The notes below the pieces were generated by a model. That model ran no database searches and was not told the DNA's origin. It saw nothing but the letters and a program-made list of their open reading frames with translations. Source: Trichobilharzia szidati (taxonomy: Eukaryota > Platyhelminthes > Trematoda > Strigeidida > Schistosomatidae). Taken from it: 64,000 nt of DNA. Positions 35,100 through 46,768 of the stretch are shown here, in pieces (the stretch's first letter is position 1; each line of letters starts with the position of its first letter). Location of the stretch: contig OX235279.1 of NCBI GenBank assembly GCA_944472155.2, positions 173,641,868-173,705,867 of the forward strand. Reading direction: 5' to 3'. The position numbers and the translations under genes are program-made.

Positions 35100-35450
35100 A
35101 TGGACGAAACAAGGATAAGTAACTAGGAACTCCGACGACAAATTCGCCAAATACCTACTACCGAACAAATATTCAGGAAGAACTAGAGATATGTAGATCA
35201 GATTTACACACAGTGGAGAATGTCAAGTGATATGATCATACTCTAACGAGGAAGTCGTGCCGAAGCGGAACCAGAAGTTACGTGTTGGACGTGGTTCTGA
35301 GTGTGACATGGAGAAGATTATGTGAAAAGGAAATTAGACGGAGGGGTATATCGTGTTGCTAGTTAGAAAATGCAGCAGAGATCAAAGAGAATTGGAGGTA
35401 TTCACCAGTTGAGGCCTTATTCTCATTTCAAAATACAAAGAACGAATAAT
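35100..35450 (+). mobile_element. RTE LINE 3' end, diverged fragment
   Basis: Aligns by eye with the last 250 bp of RTE copy 2, including a GTGACATGGAGAAGATTATGTG block and a TAA/ATA-rich end. It is strongly diverged and has no open frame. Confidence 0.6.
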
Positions 35451-36047
35451 TATATTATATAAATACAAGCGAAAACTGTGGCAATGGAGGACTAAGTATC
35501 ATATTATAAGTGTGGAAATTGGGCACTATGGTAGAATGCAGTTGGATATTAGAGAGTTTTATTTGATATAACACAGTGATACAGTAATAATACTTCATCT
35601 TCTCTACAGCAATCGCAGTATTTGGATCAAACATGGAAGATCTGGGGAAATGGTGATTTGAAGAGAAAGCGTACATAATTTCGCTATACGGAGATACCAA
35701 ATGCCAGCTAAACATTCCTTAACTAAGTCTCCTGTCTTCTACAATTGACAATAGGATTTTCGAAAATTCTGTATAAAAACTAAACTACTTACAAACGTGT
35801 TAGTAGCTTAAGGATATGTACAAAACTTCAGGTTGGTTAATTTTTACAGTTATAAATTCATGAACTCATATAAGCTTAGAATTTGGGCACTGTGGTAGAA
35901 TATGAATATAACTCCATATTAGATAAATCTATTTTATGTAACACACAGTTATTCAGTAGTTATAACTGGATTGTGTTTCGAGCACAATTTATTGATCATA
36001 ACGGGTAATATTGATTTAATTGACCCGTTGCACAAGAGGTGGCTCTC
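35451..36047. other. Unassigned stretch with a small dispersed motif
   Basis: Contains TTGGGCACTRTGGTAGAAT-like words at about 35517 and 35887. A further copy lies near 40558. They appear to be remnants of one short repeat. Confidence 0.4.
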
Positions 36048-36350
36048 GCGGCCCAAGTGGTATAGTGGATAATGCTTTGGCGTTGGAAACTATGGGCACT
36101 GGGTTCAAGCCTCGGTGGGAACATCATCACTTACTGTGAAATGCAGGTACACCCAGTCGACGAGTCCCAAATAGGAGGAAATGCGTGTTGTCCTGGATTC
36201 CACTGCTAGTCACCATCCACCGATTAAATACTAATTAAGTGCCCAGACATCGTCGAAGCATCTGCTCAAGAAGCCGACATGTCAACCTGAGATCGAGCAC
36301 TTCGGTCCAATCAGTCAACGGGAAAAATCTAAAATTCAATTCAATAAAGT
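36048..36350 (+). ncRNA. Sm-alpha-like SINE with degenerate hammerhead
   Basis: A tRNA-like head has a perfect A-box pattern TGGTATAGTGG (36058-36068) and a B box GGTTCAAGCC (36102-36111). Then comes GTCGACGAGTCCCAAATAGGA..GAAATGCGTGTTGTC^CTGGATTCC. The catalytic CTGAYGA is changed to TCGACGA, so cleavage is unlikely. The closeness to known Sm-alpha sequence (CCCAAATAGGAC..CTGGATTCC) is from memory. The tail after about 36290 ends AT-rich. Confidence 0.75.
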
Positions 36351-36834
36351 ATGTTAGTTTGCAATGTATTCACTTGCAAGTAATCACATAATAGGGTGGG
36401 ATAATAATAAATAATCTATTTTATTCCAAAAACAGTAATTATAATACAGAATGGAATTCTCAGCATTTGTCACAATATTGCATCTGATTTACTCAAAATA
36501 TAAATAAAATTAAAAATTAAAACAAAATTAACCTAAGGAATTTGTCCACATTTACGGTATAAATTCAAAAATATTCGAAGTACAAAATGAGAATATTAAA
36601 CATAATAATAATAATGATAATAATAATAAACAAAAATAATAATAACAGTGAGTGTTTCAAACGGTATTGTCGATTCACTTTGGAAATTTTAGCATGTTAT
36701 AGAGTACTGAATCTAATGTTCTGTTGATATAGCAGCATAGTGAGGGGAAATACAAAATTAACAGTTATAAAACAGCTAAAATGATGTTCACACTTGTGAA
36801 AAAATGAACAAATAAAAACAAGAAATTGAGCGGA

Positions 36835-37176
36835 TTATAAACAATAACAATATCGTATAGTGGAATTTTTGTACTTAGACGTACGTGCATAAAGTCTTCT
36901 GAAAAGACTTCTTGTTTTACCTGAGGAGACACAAGGTTGGAGCTGTGGGTAGAGTGGGTGCTCAGAGTCTGACAAAATTCCGTTAGCGGAATTGTTGCAT
37001 GACATCAAGTGCCTGTCAGTGACAATGTCAACGATATGGCCCAATAGGATACCACTCGTCCCACTGACAGTCTTCAGAGTTCTACGAAGTATGACATAGT
37101 CCTTTTTAAGCAATCCAGAAGAGAATAAACAGGGGTGAACAGTAAAGAAGAATAGGTAAAATACACGAGTTGACAA
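36835..37176 (-). pseudogene. LINE reverse-transcriptase C-terminus
   Basis: About 113 open codons: FTVHPCLFSSGLLKKDYVILRRTLK and FRRLYARTSKYKNST are typical of the region after the thumb in this group. The rest of the RT (37563-37991) is in another frame and has lost the segment before LSPFMF. Confidence 0.65.
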
Positions 37177-37562
37177 ACTGTAAGAGGAGAGGCTGAGTTA
37201 TGCCTGAGTGCCTTAACTTCTTAATGTAAAAAGTCAGACGAAATATTCTTATAGAAATCGCTAAGACATGGGAGGACCAGGATAGGTCAGGAGAATGAAT
37301 TAATCCAAGGTACTTAACTTCAGATTTGATTTCTATATCACTATCATCAATTTTGCAACAGTCATAGGAACCAACAGCTTCATTTAACTTTCTCTTACAT
37401 CGAAAACTGAAATTAACAGTCTGACACTTGGAAGGATTTAGTTGAAGACCATTAGACGAAGATCATTTACGGACTCCTGATAGAAAGCTGTTCATCTTAG
37501 TATAGTCAAGCGGGAGTTAACAGACATTGAAATAGTAAGATCATCGGCATACTTAACAAAGT

Positions 37563-37991
37563 TCATTTCATCAGAGTGAGGCAAGTCATGCAAGAAGAAA
37601 GAAAACATAAAAGGAGAAAGGACAGGGCCTCAGTCAGCAATGAAGTGAACGACTTTTCGTGACATACAGTGTACTGCCTTCTTCCTGAGAAATAAGAATG
37701 CAGCCATTTGATAATCCAATAGTCATTTGGAGTTTCAGCAAGCTTGTTTAACATAATGTCCCTAGGTACTGAGTCGAAAGCAAATGTGTAATCTAGGAAG
37801 GTACAGAGAACAAATTTAGCCCTCTTGTCTAAACTGGAGACAATATTATGACTCAAGACTGCAGATGCATCTAAAGTACTTCTACTGTGTTTATAGGCGA
37901 ATTGTTTGGTATCATAAAAGGCTTTAAGAGATGTACTGTGATGTTCATTTATTTGCGTTTCCTTATTTCCGATGGGAACACTGGGATTCAA
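37563..37991 (-). pseudogene. LINE reverse-transcriptase finger/palm fragment
   Basis: Reads FAYKHSRSTLDASAV, FDSVPRDIMLNKL and GRRQYTVCHEKSF. The frame is lost at the next motif, where the VPQG block appears deleted. The downstream LSPFMF and YADD blocks are in the adjacent frame. Confidence 0.65.
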
Positions 37992-38169
37992 GCTAAAGTT
38001 TTAAAGGTTCAGTGGCTGTGGTGTATTTTTCACTGGATACCGCGGCTTCTAGCATCACGCACACCTAAACTTCCTTCCGAATTTCGAGGGTTACTGTCGG
38101 CTACTGAACTACTTGAGATTTATGGAACCATCAGCCGGGAATCGAAGTTACACCTTCTGAGAATGTGAC

Positions 38170-38299
38170 AATGTACTGACACCTAATTTAGTTTCAGTAA
38201 ACTACTGACTTGGATAGAAAGATGGTGATAATATTGACAAGGATGTCGAGCATTTCGGATCAATATAATTAATTAATTAATTAAAGGGAAATACAAGTC
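38170..38299. other. Possible SINE tail
   Basis: A GTCGAGCATTTCGGATCAAT word here resembles the tail word of the SINE at 36290-36320. It ends in a TTAA-repeat. Weak evidence. Confidence 0.3.
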
Positions 38300-38610
38300 A
38301 TTATTATTTATTATTGTTCCCTTGTATTCCTAGTGGAACATATGGCTTCAACTACACGTCTCCAATTGCTTCTGTCTTCCGCTGTACTTTTCACCAACAT
38401 CCATGTTAATCCATACTGTTTCAACTCTTCTTCACACGATCTCCTCCATGTCACCCTTGCACCGACGTCCCACTCGTCGCTTCCCTTTCGGATTCCACTC
38501 GAGTGATGGCCTGACGCGTGATGTCACCCAGCGGCCACCTCACCGAGTGTCCAATCCATCTCCTGTATTTCTGTTGGGCGATACCATAAGTAGCAAAATT
38601 ATTGGTGATA
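38300..38610 (-). mobile_element. RTE LINE 3' end fragment
   Basis: Reverse complement of the last 300 bp of RTE copy 2, with the same terminal ATTATT-type tail at 38300-38316. It is 5'-truncated at about 38610 and fairly well conserved. Confidence 0.8.
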
Positions 38611-38989
38611 GTCAGCAACATTCTGTTACTCCGATCTTTACTTCAAACTCTTCATAACACTCAGGTTGTGAATTACTTGACAGTGGACATCATTATATAG
38701 TTATTGAATGAGGCTTATGACCATTTACAGTATTTAACTACGAAGTGTTGAAGGTGTTTTCGAAGTCGATGCATTTTCTGTTTAACAGTGGTGCGTAATT
38801 TTGCGAACCGAGTCCACCTGTGACTCGAACTTTCAATTTGTATTTGGAGAAATCCTCCATACCTCCAGACATCTTCCAGTCTTTCTAAGATGATGCGCCC
38901 AGTATTTTGCTTGTGCTGAAAAACAACATAATTCCTCATTAGTTTGTGTGTAGGCTACCGTCACCCTTATAGCGATTGAAACGTTCAGC
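38611..38989. other. Unassigned spacer
   Basis: Two short antisense frames without domain. Nothing supported. Confidence 0.4.
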
Positions 38990-40215
38990 CCCACCTCAAA
39001 ATTATGGTGAAGGTATGTAAATGACACATTCCCTGTACTTAGAACACAGGATATAGATAGATTTTTCGAACATATCAACTCGAAGGTAGAGGCGATTCAA
39101 TACGCTTATGAATTGGAAAATCAGGAAGGGGAGCTTCCAATGTTAGGTTGTGGAGTAAAAAGGAAAGAAGATAAGAAGTTAAACGCTAGTATTTACAGGA
39201 AACCCACACATTCAAACAGATATTTGGACTTCCAATCATCCCATCGTATGTCAGTAAAAATTGGATTGGTGAAATGTTTAAATGACAGAGGACAAAAACT
39301 AAGTAGTACGAAGGAAAATCTAAGACAGGAAGTGATACACATAAAAGAAGCCTTGAAACTTAATATTAACCCGGATAAATTATTCAGGAAATATGTAAGG
39401 AAACGTAAAAATAAAATAAATAATGATAGTAGTGATAGTAATAATAATAATAATAATATTGATGACAACATGCATATCAAACATGCTCAAAACAACACCA
39501 ACAGTAAGGAATCTAAATCATCAGTAGTAATTCCATACAAGGAAGGAACCTCGGAAACCTTACGCAGAATTCTTAACAAGGCAGGAATTAAAGTGGCTGG
39601 CATTCAATCACCCACAAACTCAATTAGAAACAAGCTTTGTTGGTTAGAGGATCCAATAGAGCCTTTAAAACAAACCAATTTAGTTTCTCTAATACCCTGC
39701 TGGAATGATTGTCAGGTCGAATACATAGGTCGAAGTAGTAGAACAGGTGCAGTTAGACTAGCTGAACATAAAAACTTAGCAAAATCTAGATTAGTTGACC
39801 CGAATAAGATAAGAAATCTAGAGAATAATTCAGCTATTCCACTCACTACATGCAATTACACACAACCATACAATAGGATGGGATAGGATGACAGTTTTAA
39901 AATCTAATGTCACTGCAGGGTGGAGGGAGAGATTGATAACAGAAGCTTTGTTTACCGATTCAACTGAGAGAGAGAATACGTGTAATAGGAATGATTCAAG
40001 AAGTCTCCACCCAAATATCTGGAAAATCCTACTATCCCAACGACGACAAATAGGAGAGAACAAAGTAAACTATAAAACTGAAGTTTCAAAGTCGTGTGAT
40101 TACAACTGATTTGATTATGAACCACAAGAAATTTCGTTCGAAACATTGTTATCCAGTAAATAATACTGTTCCTTCACTGTGTGGTACGTCTAATAAACAA
40201 ACTAATATGGAATTA
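38990..40215 (+). mobile_element. Penelope-like element, 5'-truncated copy with RT end and GIY-YIG domain
   Basis: Starts near RT motif C, read here as RYVNDTF (about 39015), where YVDD is usual. It continues through EGELPMLGCGVKRKED, IYRKPTHSNRYLDF and KYVRKRKNKINND. The GIY-YIG-like domain reads NLVSLIPCWNDCQVEYIGRSSRTGAVRLAEHK. A 10-bp tandem duplication near 39883-39892 breaks the frame before the C-terminus, and the tail ends near 40215. The polymerase is incomplete. Confidence 0.82.
39113..39886 (+). pseudogene. Penelope-like RT connector and endonuclease
   Basis: 257 open codons from the first in-frame ATG-like start; the true frame continues upstream to about 39000. An Asn-rich linker (SDSNNNNNNIDDN) lies between the RT connector and the endonuclease. 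The GIY-YIG-like core has the Cys pair and the RxxEHK end. The last 70 codons are in another frame because of the 10-bp duplication. Confidence 0.75.
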
Positions 40216-40821
40216 CCATGATGATAGCAATTCCAACTGCGTTTGTGAATTTACGTGCAATGGAGGTGGCACACAAATCTTATATTCTATTGTAAATCAA
40301 TTTAAGTATATTATTAGCATGATCAAAAAATGAAAACAAGATTTTTCCGAATGTTTAACTGTGCAAGTCGCCTCTTCTTCAGTGAAATTACTCGGATTTC
40401 GCCCAACGAGTTCACTTTCAATTATGCACTATTGGGATATTTAATAAAATCTGAGTAATTTTATTGAATCCTCTGCGGTTTGCATAGCGAAACATTAGGA
40501 AGATTCTCCTTCTTGTTTTTCAAACACGCTAAGACTATTGATATAAGTGTAAAACTTGGGCACTGTGGTGGTAGAGTATAACTCCATTATAGATAAGACT
40601 ACTTGTTAAGTAATATTTTATAATGATTCGTTATGATTGGACCATCAAATTATTCCACGAAATTTGCAAAATCTTTGATTTGGATACTCACAGTCTTATA
40701 TTCTGGTTCATGGGTTTGACTGTAGTTGAAATCTTACACTTCTTAATGCCAGAAAAGTCTGCAACTGCAAGCGAATATGCTCACTTAGTAAATGACTACA
40801 AGATGGAATTTTCGAAGTTCA
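40216..40821. other. Unassigned spacer
   Basis: Contains one copy of the GGGCACTGTGGTRGAAT word near 40558. No gene seen. Confidence 0.4.
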
Positions 40822-41364
40822 TCCTGGAGGAGATTGGTTCCCACTGCATGAGAGCCTTAGCCGCTGTTGGTGACATCATGATGGCTACTCCCTCGGTGTG
40901 CTCGTGATCGTCCTCTGGGTGACCGGAGTAGATTATTGTCTCTCCAGTTGGCAGTTGGCACCTTCCGCATCCGTTCCATCTGCTCTCGCAGATTCCCAAC
41001 ACTTCTATTTTATATCTTCTCATTTATGCGGCTACCTGAGCAGCCTATCCGGTTTCGTACATTGTACGAATATTCCACGTCCCCATCCTTATTTTTGCTT
41101 TCATCGAAAGAAGGCAGGCACATCGGCTGACTGGCTTCCCGAAGGCTTTCACCAGCCTGCGTCATTTCACTTTTCCGATTCCAGCGAAAAATAAGGTCAT
41201 TGTTTGTATTTGTAGAATTTTGAATATATTTGTGCGTTGAAGTTTTAGTAGCAATTTGGTTAAGTTTTGGGGGTGGAGTTGCTAGCACCACGACCCAACC
41301 TTCCCTCTTTATCCAGGCTTGGGACCGGCTAGAATACTAGTGACCTAGTAATCTAGGCGAGGTT
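40822..41364 (-). mobile_element. RTE copy 3: 5' end only, part of the duplicated unit
   Basis: Minus strand. It holds the leader and the first 60 or so codons (ICESRW..AAKALMQWEPISSR), then breaks at about 40822. It is bounded upstream by the same 14-bp site as copy 2, so it was copied together with its flank rather than inserted on its own. It also carries TAG between the TWNIR block and the ATG, plus TAA just before the ATG. Confidence 0.88.
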
Positions 41365-41744
41365 AAAATAGCTCATGTTAACACCAGCAACTGGGTTTAG
41401 TGACAGTTTGCGAATGACTAGGATGAATAGGAATTTCGAGAGAGTTAATCTTGGCTGCTCAGTGTGACGCCACTCAAACATAGGATTTTCGTAAGGGGTC
41501 ACCTTGAATCTGTTATTATTGCTCTTACTATTTAAGCAAGCTCAGCACACAAAATCACCTGCACCTACAGTCACTCAGGTAGAATGATCATTCCAAGGGA
41601 GGCTTACAAGCATTTTCGGAGCGGTCTATTGAAGACTGCTCATAAAGAAGCAAAATTTCTTGAATGCCTTCATCTTCTTTTATATCGAATTTGTGCCTCT
41701 CTGAGTGTCCACGTAGGCGTAATCACTATAAATTTTGGTGAAGA
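41365..41744. repeat. Unit B, inverted copy
   Basis: Reverse complement of 24564-24932. It stops at 41744, the same point at which unit A stops at 44338. Confidence 0.85.
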
Positions 41745-41869
41745 CCTTTAGGGGGTGAGTGGGTTGTTACGCGGAGGAATACACACTGCATAAACAAATA
41801 TAGACAGGTATTTAGCCTGCATTCAGTGTCACTATCGCAACGGCCTCAGTAAATATAATGGGGTCAGCT

Positions 41870-42620
41870 GACTGTCTTATGTTGAATTTTTCCACACCGT
41901 CATCTCCGCCTCTCACTCAGAAGTTATCGGTGCTTAGGGAACAATCGGTTTCTGGTTGGTTCGCTCCCAGAGATCCTTGTTACTGATCTTTTCTGGCCAA
42001 TCATCTGACCTTGAGTAGTATTGAGTGAACACAGCTGTTGATGAAGGTCTGTAGTTTGTTTGAGGTGCTCTGTTCCTCTATTGACTAATAAATGCCCTTC
42101 CATGTGTGTGAGTAGGTTTCCTCGCTTCACTTGTCACCGGCACGCTTTCAAATATACCTTCAAAATACACGACTGCTTTATACGATTTGTCGGTTGGTAA
42201 TTTGGGCAATTACTTTGAAATAACAGTTCCTTACTAGACTGTCACAAACGTTTTTTCTGATCCATATTTACTCGTTCTAAGATAATGTTAAGTGGTAGAT
42301 GACACACGAGCCTTTTATGTCTTCACCAATCAATCAGTGCATGAGACGTGATCCAACTCACCAATCAGGTGAAATGGCCAACAATCTCAGCCACTTCCCG
42401 TCTTTAAACATGGAGTTGACGTACACTGCTCCTATAGTACAAGCTAAGATTTTCGCCCAAGGTTTTTAGAAAACTCCGAATTTCGCCAGCATAGTCATCT
42501 ACGAAGACAGCATCATCCGCATACTCTCAGTCCGTACAACTGTCCTCTGGCAGCATGTCAGTCCGGAAGCAGCTGAATTCTACTAGATTCACATATGTTA
42601 GTGCATCTCAAAGAAAAGTG
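41870..42620 (-). pseudogene. RTE reverse-transcriptase relics
   Basis: Two fragments. The C-terminal block LQTFINSCVHSILLKV is followed by a net 4-nt insertion before the WPEK block. The palm block YADDAVFVDDYAGEIRSFL is near 42410-42510. Frames are broken and the parts between are missing. Confidence 0.5.
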
Positions 42621-43076
42621 TGAACAGTGGGCATCCGTGATAGGCACAGCTGGTTGCTATCACCTGAGATGGCGATTCGCACTGAATTGAATAAGCGATT
42701 AACTTCCCTGGTACTTCATACAGAGTCACACACTGCTACAGCATCTCTTGGTTGGGTCATTATTAACACCGCTATTCTTTACTTCCAACCAAGCGGAGCA
42801 ACTAGTTGATGACAATAACGCTTTTGACATCAGAGATAAGGTCTTCAATCAGTCTCACCCATAAACCTAACCAACGGTTAGTGGATCTCCGGAGTTGTGG
42901 TGGCCTAATGACTCAAATAACGGTGAAGTAAGATACCAGAGGCTAGAGTCTATTTCTGACTATCACAAGGATGGGGCAACAGATTAATTTGGTCTGTCTT
43001 TCCGATTGAACGAAATAATGGAGTTGTGGTTCTTGTGATCATTTGTTTTCTACAATTGGTTTATAAGGATTAGATT

Positions 43077-43260
43077 TGTTTTTACGAGTTGATCACGGAT
43101 TGATATCAGTTAGAGAACCATTGAAAACCAGTACTGGAGTACTAGACAGTACTAGCCGATGATTCCCAAACTAGGATGAAACAGCAGCTGTCCAGTACTC
43201 CAATGCTGGTTTTCAATGGTTCTCTAACTGATATCAATCCGTGATCAACTCGTAAAAACG
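43077..43260. ncRNA. Palindrome with a hammerhead-like core at its centre
   Basis: Arms 43077-43142 and 43194-43260 are reverse complements over about 65 bp with a few mismatches. The loop carries CCGATGA (43156-43162), TTCCCAAACTAGGAT, GAAAC (43178-43182), an ACAG..CTGT stem III and GTC (43190-43192). The arms form an extended stem I. The core has C in place of the U of CUGAUGA, so activity is doubtful. The right arm is the ordinary downstream part of the SINE seen at 28847-28935; the left arm is its inverted copy. Confidence 0.75.
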
Positions 43261-43324
43261 AATCATTTGTTTGCTTAAAATTTTTTGAATGATAAATTCT
43301 CTCTCTACTCAGCAAAGTTTCCCT

Positions 43325-44338
43325 GCTCCCAAGATAGACAATTTTGTAGTTCATATTGCTAAGCAAGCGGTAACAACACTATCCAGAAAACAAGACTTAT
43401 TCAAGTGACTGTAACTTATTTTATGTAACTTATTTTGAGACAGCTCGGTCACCATTATTAGGCTTTACCTCGCTGCGAAATGTGTCTCAGATGGAGACAA
43501 ACAATACCTAACCCAAAAAGGACTCGGTGACAAAACCCTATTCATAGCATCTTGGCAAAGCGGTGGATGTAAGAAGCATAGTATGGACTAGGGCAAGTTT
43601 TTTCAAAGGTGAATGTCTTAAGGACAAAAGTTTGATCTTTATCAGCAAGTAGCTTCCAAAATAGATGCAAGCTTTCGAATGGTAACTCAATGAGGAGTGG
43701 TTGTGTAGGGGATAAAAGAAATTTCCAAGTCCATTTGAGCTTGAAACATTTGAGCACATACGATCAATACGCTCCTTTCTTCTAATTGAGACTAAGGAAT
43801 GCGAATGAAGGCTAGTTAGAGCTTTAAAGAACTGGAGGACGGTGGTTGCATTGGGTAGTAGCTGTACACTGTCATAATTTCTCATCTTCTAACTCACCTA
43901 AATGGGCTGGTATACAGCCAAACGTTTATCGTTTCTGTCATATCTGTTGTGGTATCGTTATGAACAGCCTGGAGATCAAGTTAGGCTAAATAGACTAAGG
44001 AATCAACCAGTTGGTTGACAAAGCTATCAGTCCATCAGAAGACATGGTCGCATAACAGTCACTCGGCATATTTCTGTTTGAAACAAACAACAAACGAATC
44101 CAAAGCAACTGGCTTCCTACGGGCACATTGCTATTATGATAAATCTACCCTGCCTCAGCATTAAGAATTCATTCTTAATAACCCCTATACTTGGTTTCCA
44201 TACTCATGGAGTACCATCAACCACAGCGTCTGTTCATCTTTTGAACATTATAGATCTAGGCAGTAAACTTTTGCTGCTAATATGTTCTCGGTGAATTCCT
44301 CCAAGAGCAGTACAAAATAGAAAGCAGCGTAAACTGCC
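43325..44338. repeat. Unit A, second copy
   Basis: Same orientation and high identity to 23540-24563. Includes the open 115-codon minus-strand frame at 43538-43885. Confidence 0.88.
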
Positions 44339-45189
44339 GAAAAAATAAGCCTGAGAGACCAGCAACAACTACAGGGAAAAGACACGCAAACAAACTAAAA
44401 GTTGTGTTGTTGAGCGAAAGAAAAACTCAGATATGCAGTTTTTCAGAGAAATTGGTCGAACGTCACTAGAACTTCTAGTCTCCATGTAAAAATTAAGAAA
44501 ACACACACTTGGAATTGGTTTGAAAACAGGTTACGCTAAATTATCTCCAAATGATCCCCATCACATAACAAAAATCTCTCGAGTTATGCACTCAAAAGGC
44601 AGTCTTCTTCAACTTTGTAGCTATACAACACTTAAATAGAATTATCCTTTCTCTTCAAACCAGCTATAGGAAAGGCAAATATATGCATGTGAGAGAAACA
44701 AGGTATTCAGCGAATTAGCATGAGAAATACCACACAAAGGAAGCAGATTATCACTTCGAACGGGAAAACCGGCCTTAAAAAAAAAGAAACAAACGGTTGC
44801 AAATTGACGCAAAAACAACATAAAATGTATTATCCAAAAAATGAAAATAAATGATGATTCCGCAGAGAACAACATTAACCCGGTAAATACACGAATCCAG
44901 AAAAAGGAACAAACATAAAATGAAGAAGAATTACGCCAAAAAAAATGAAGGCACGAACATGCATAAAATGAAATGACACACCCGAAGAAATAATCGCTGA
45001 GCCCTATGGAGAAGATGTATCATGCAGTTTCTAACCTAACCATTGACAGAAACACCGAAATAAAGCAGAAGCAATGGCAGACAGCCTTACTACAGTCTTC
45101 ACACACGAGTAAACACGGCACTCGAAAAACGTCCATCTTATTCCGCCAGATCACACAATATGTTCTGTCTAAACAGGCGAAAATTTATC
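44339..45189. other. A-rich unassigned stretch
   Basis: A roughly 45-bp piece (about 44966-45010) recurs at 50895-50940, starting AAAATGAAATGACACACCCG. No gene seen. Confidence 0.45.
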
Positions 45190-45470
45190 CCAGTCGCCAG
45201 GTGAAATAGATGTATGAAATCAGCAGGAACCAGTGGACTTCATCACAGGCTTACCAAGGAGGTGACAGCCTACACAACCGGTTCACTGACTGCTATCTTC
45301 AAGCTATCCGTCATATGAGGATGGCTACCTCTCGGCTGAAACGACTCATTAGTAACTCCCACTCTCAAGCCTATTAGTCTGACCAGTACCAGTACCAGTA
45401 CCTATGTAAATATACTAGAAACAACAATCAGCAAATCTGTCGTGGATTATTCGGAGAACATTTAATTGTT
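45190..45470 (+). pseudogene. Possible LINE reverse-transcriptase relic
   Basis: A frame near 45365-45460 reads LKPISLTST..YVNILETTISKSV, similar to the RT block NYRPVSLTS...LLERII. It is short and decayed. Confidence 0.35.
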
Positions 45471-45674
45471 ATCCGACCCACACAATAGTCTCCAGGGAGT
45501 GCTTTCTTCACGTATTTTCACGTATTTGACAAGTCGCTGTTTTTGTTGTGTTATTCACTTCAAGAACATTTTTAACACTTTAACTTGACTTTTGTCTGTT
45601 AAGTTTTGATTTTCGACTAATTATGTAGTCTATATTGGGTAAATTGTCTTGGCTGTTTCCAGTAGAAGTTCATT

Positions 45675-46634
45675 ATGTCAAAAGTACCACATAAATGTAT
45701 TAGGGCGGAGTGTTACTTTTTGGTAGATGATGGAATACAGTGTAATAACTGTAAAAAGTGGTATCATAAGATGTGTACTGGATTACGTCCAGCTGCATAC
45801 AAACGTTGTAGTGCTCCAACATCCCACTGGATGTGCAGAATGTGTTGCTCCCCAAAGATGACTTTAATAAGGGAATCTCACGAACTACTGTCTAAAGCCA
45901 TGGAACTTCCTGATGATAGCGTGGCTAGTAAGAGTGACACGGACTGCCCGTCTGAAGATGACGCAGTAAGTGTCATCATGAATGTTACCACACCGGCTGT
46001 CACTATCCCAGTTACCCCGGAAGTAAAACGTACTAGGCGTTCGAAGCGTCTTAGTAAGCGAAAAGGTAACGAAACGGAAGCTGCAGACAGCATCTCAGCA
46101 CCAGAGAACACTGTAAGCGAAGTTCACCATGAAGGTGGTGCAGACACTGATCTTGATTGTACCATCAAAAACTGCAGCAGCCCTGAGAAGCAACTGCAGG
46201 CAGATGATAAGTGGGTAACAAAAAGAAGCAATCGGAAGAAATATAGTAATATTGATGGTAGGCAAACGTCTGTCACCTGTAGCCAGGCTGCATCAATAGT
46301 GGTGAGAAAAGACGTAGCCATTGCTGAATACGACAAGCTCTCCTTAGACTCTAACATAATTGTTGGAAATTTAGAAGACTCGAAAGAATCTGATCCCGTG
46401 AAAAGGCACGATCACGACCTTAAATTAGTGAGTAGTATTATAAGGAAGATGCTCCCAGCGAATTTCCATGGAGTATCGATTAACAAGCTGATTAGAATAG
46501 GCAAAAGAGATGATGAATGTTCTAATCAGCGTAGGTTGCTTAAAGTAGTCTTAGGTTCTCCTGATGAACGGAATCATCTACTGGCTAATGTACACAACCT
46601 TGCCAGGTCAGGAATTTCAGTCAGACCTGATTGA
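45675..46634 (+). pseudogene. CR1 ORF1, copy B, with a premature stop
   Basis: Same PHD-like finger and RNA-binding-like domain as copy A. A TTA-to-TGA change at 46632-46634 cuts it at residue 319, and the remaining 50 or so codons follow in frame. A few other substitutions separate it from A (V9 to I, L to S near residue 120). Confidence 0.85.
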
Positions 46635-46768
46635 TCTCTTGAAGACAGACTTAAACGAAAAGAAGTTTTGTCCCAGCTAGAAACAAGACGTAAAAATGGT
46701 GAGACTAACCTTAAACTGGTGGGTTTTCAAATAGTCTGGTCTCGGAAACGTATGCTTCCAAGACCTGT

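Larger units (their letters stand above)
36400..37995 (-). mobile_element. Third LINE type (CR1/L2/Jockey group), 5'-truncated
   Basis: Minus strand. RT fragment FAYKHSRSTLDASAVLSH, TFAFDSVPRDIM (motif A) and a YADDLT motif C near 37540 precede a C-terminus ending LYARTSKYKNSTIRY. The 3' untranslated region follows, with a TTATT-type tail at 36400-36425. The same tail sequence is inserted in the CR1 relics at 14.1 and 60.1 kb. The clade is uncertain. Confidence 0.7.
41745..43324. other. Segment inside the inferred inversion
   Basis: Absent from the 24-kb locus. It contains minus-strand RTE relics. Near 41930-42080 is a block reading LQTFIN..WP. Near 42410-42540 is YADDAVFVDD. The hammerhead palindrome is at 43077-43260. 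The stretch 42621-43076 holds nothing I can name except a TGGCCTAATGACTCA word (about 42903), which resembles the head of the SINE at 28766. Confidence 0.6.
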
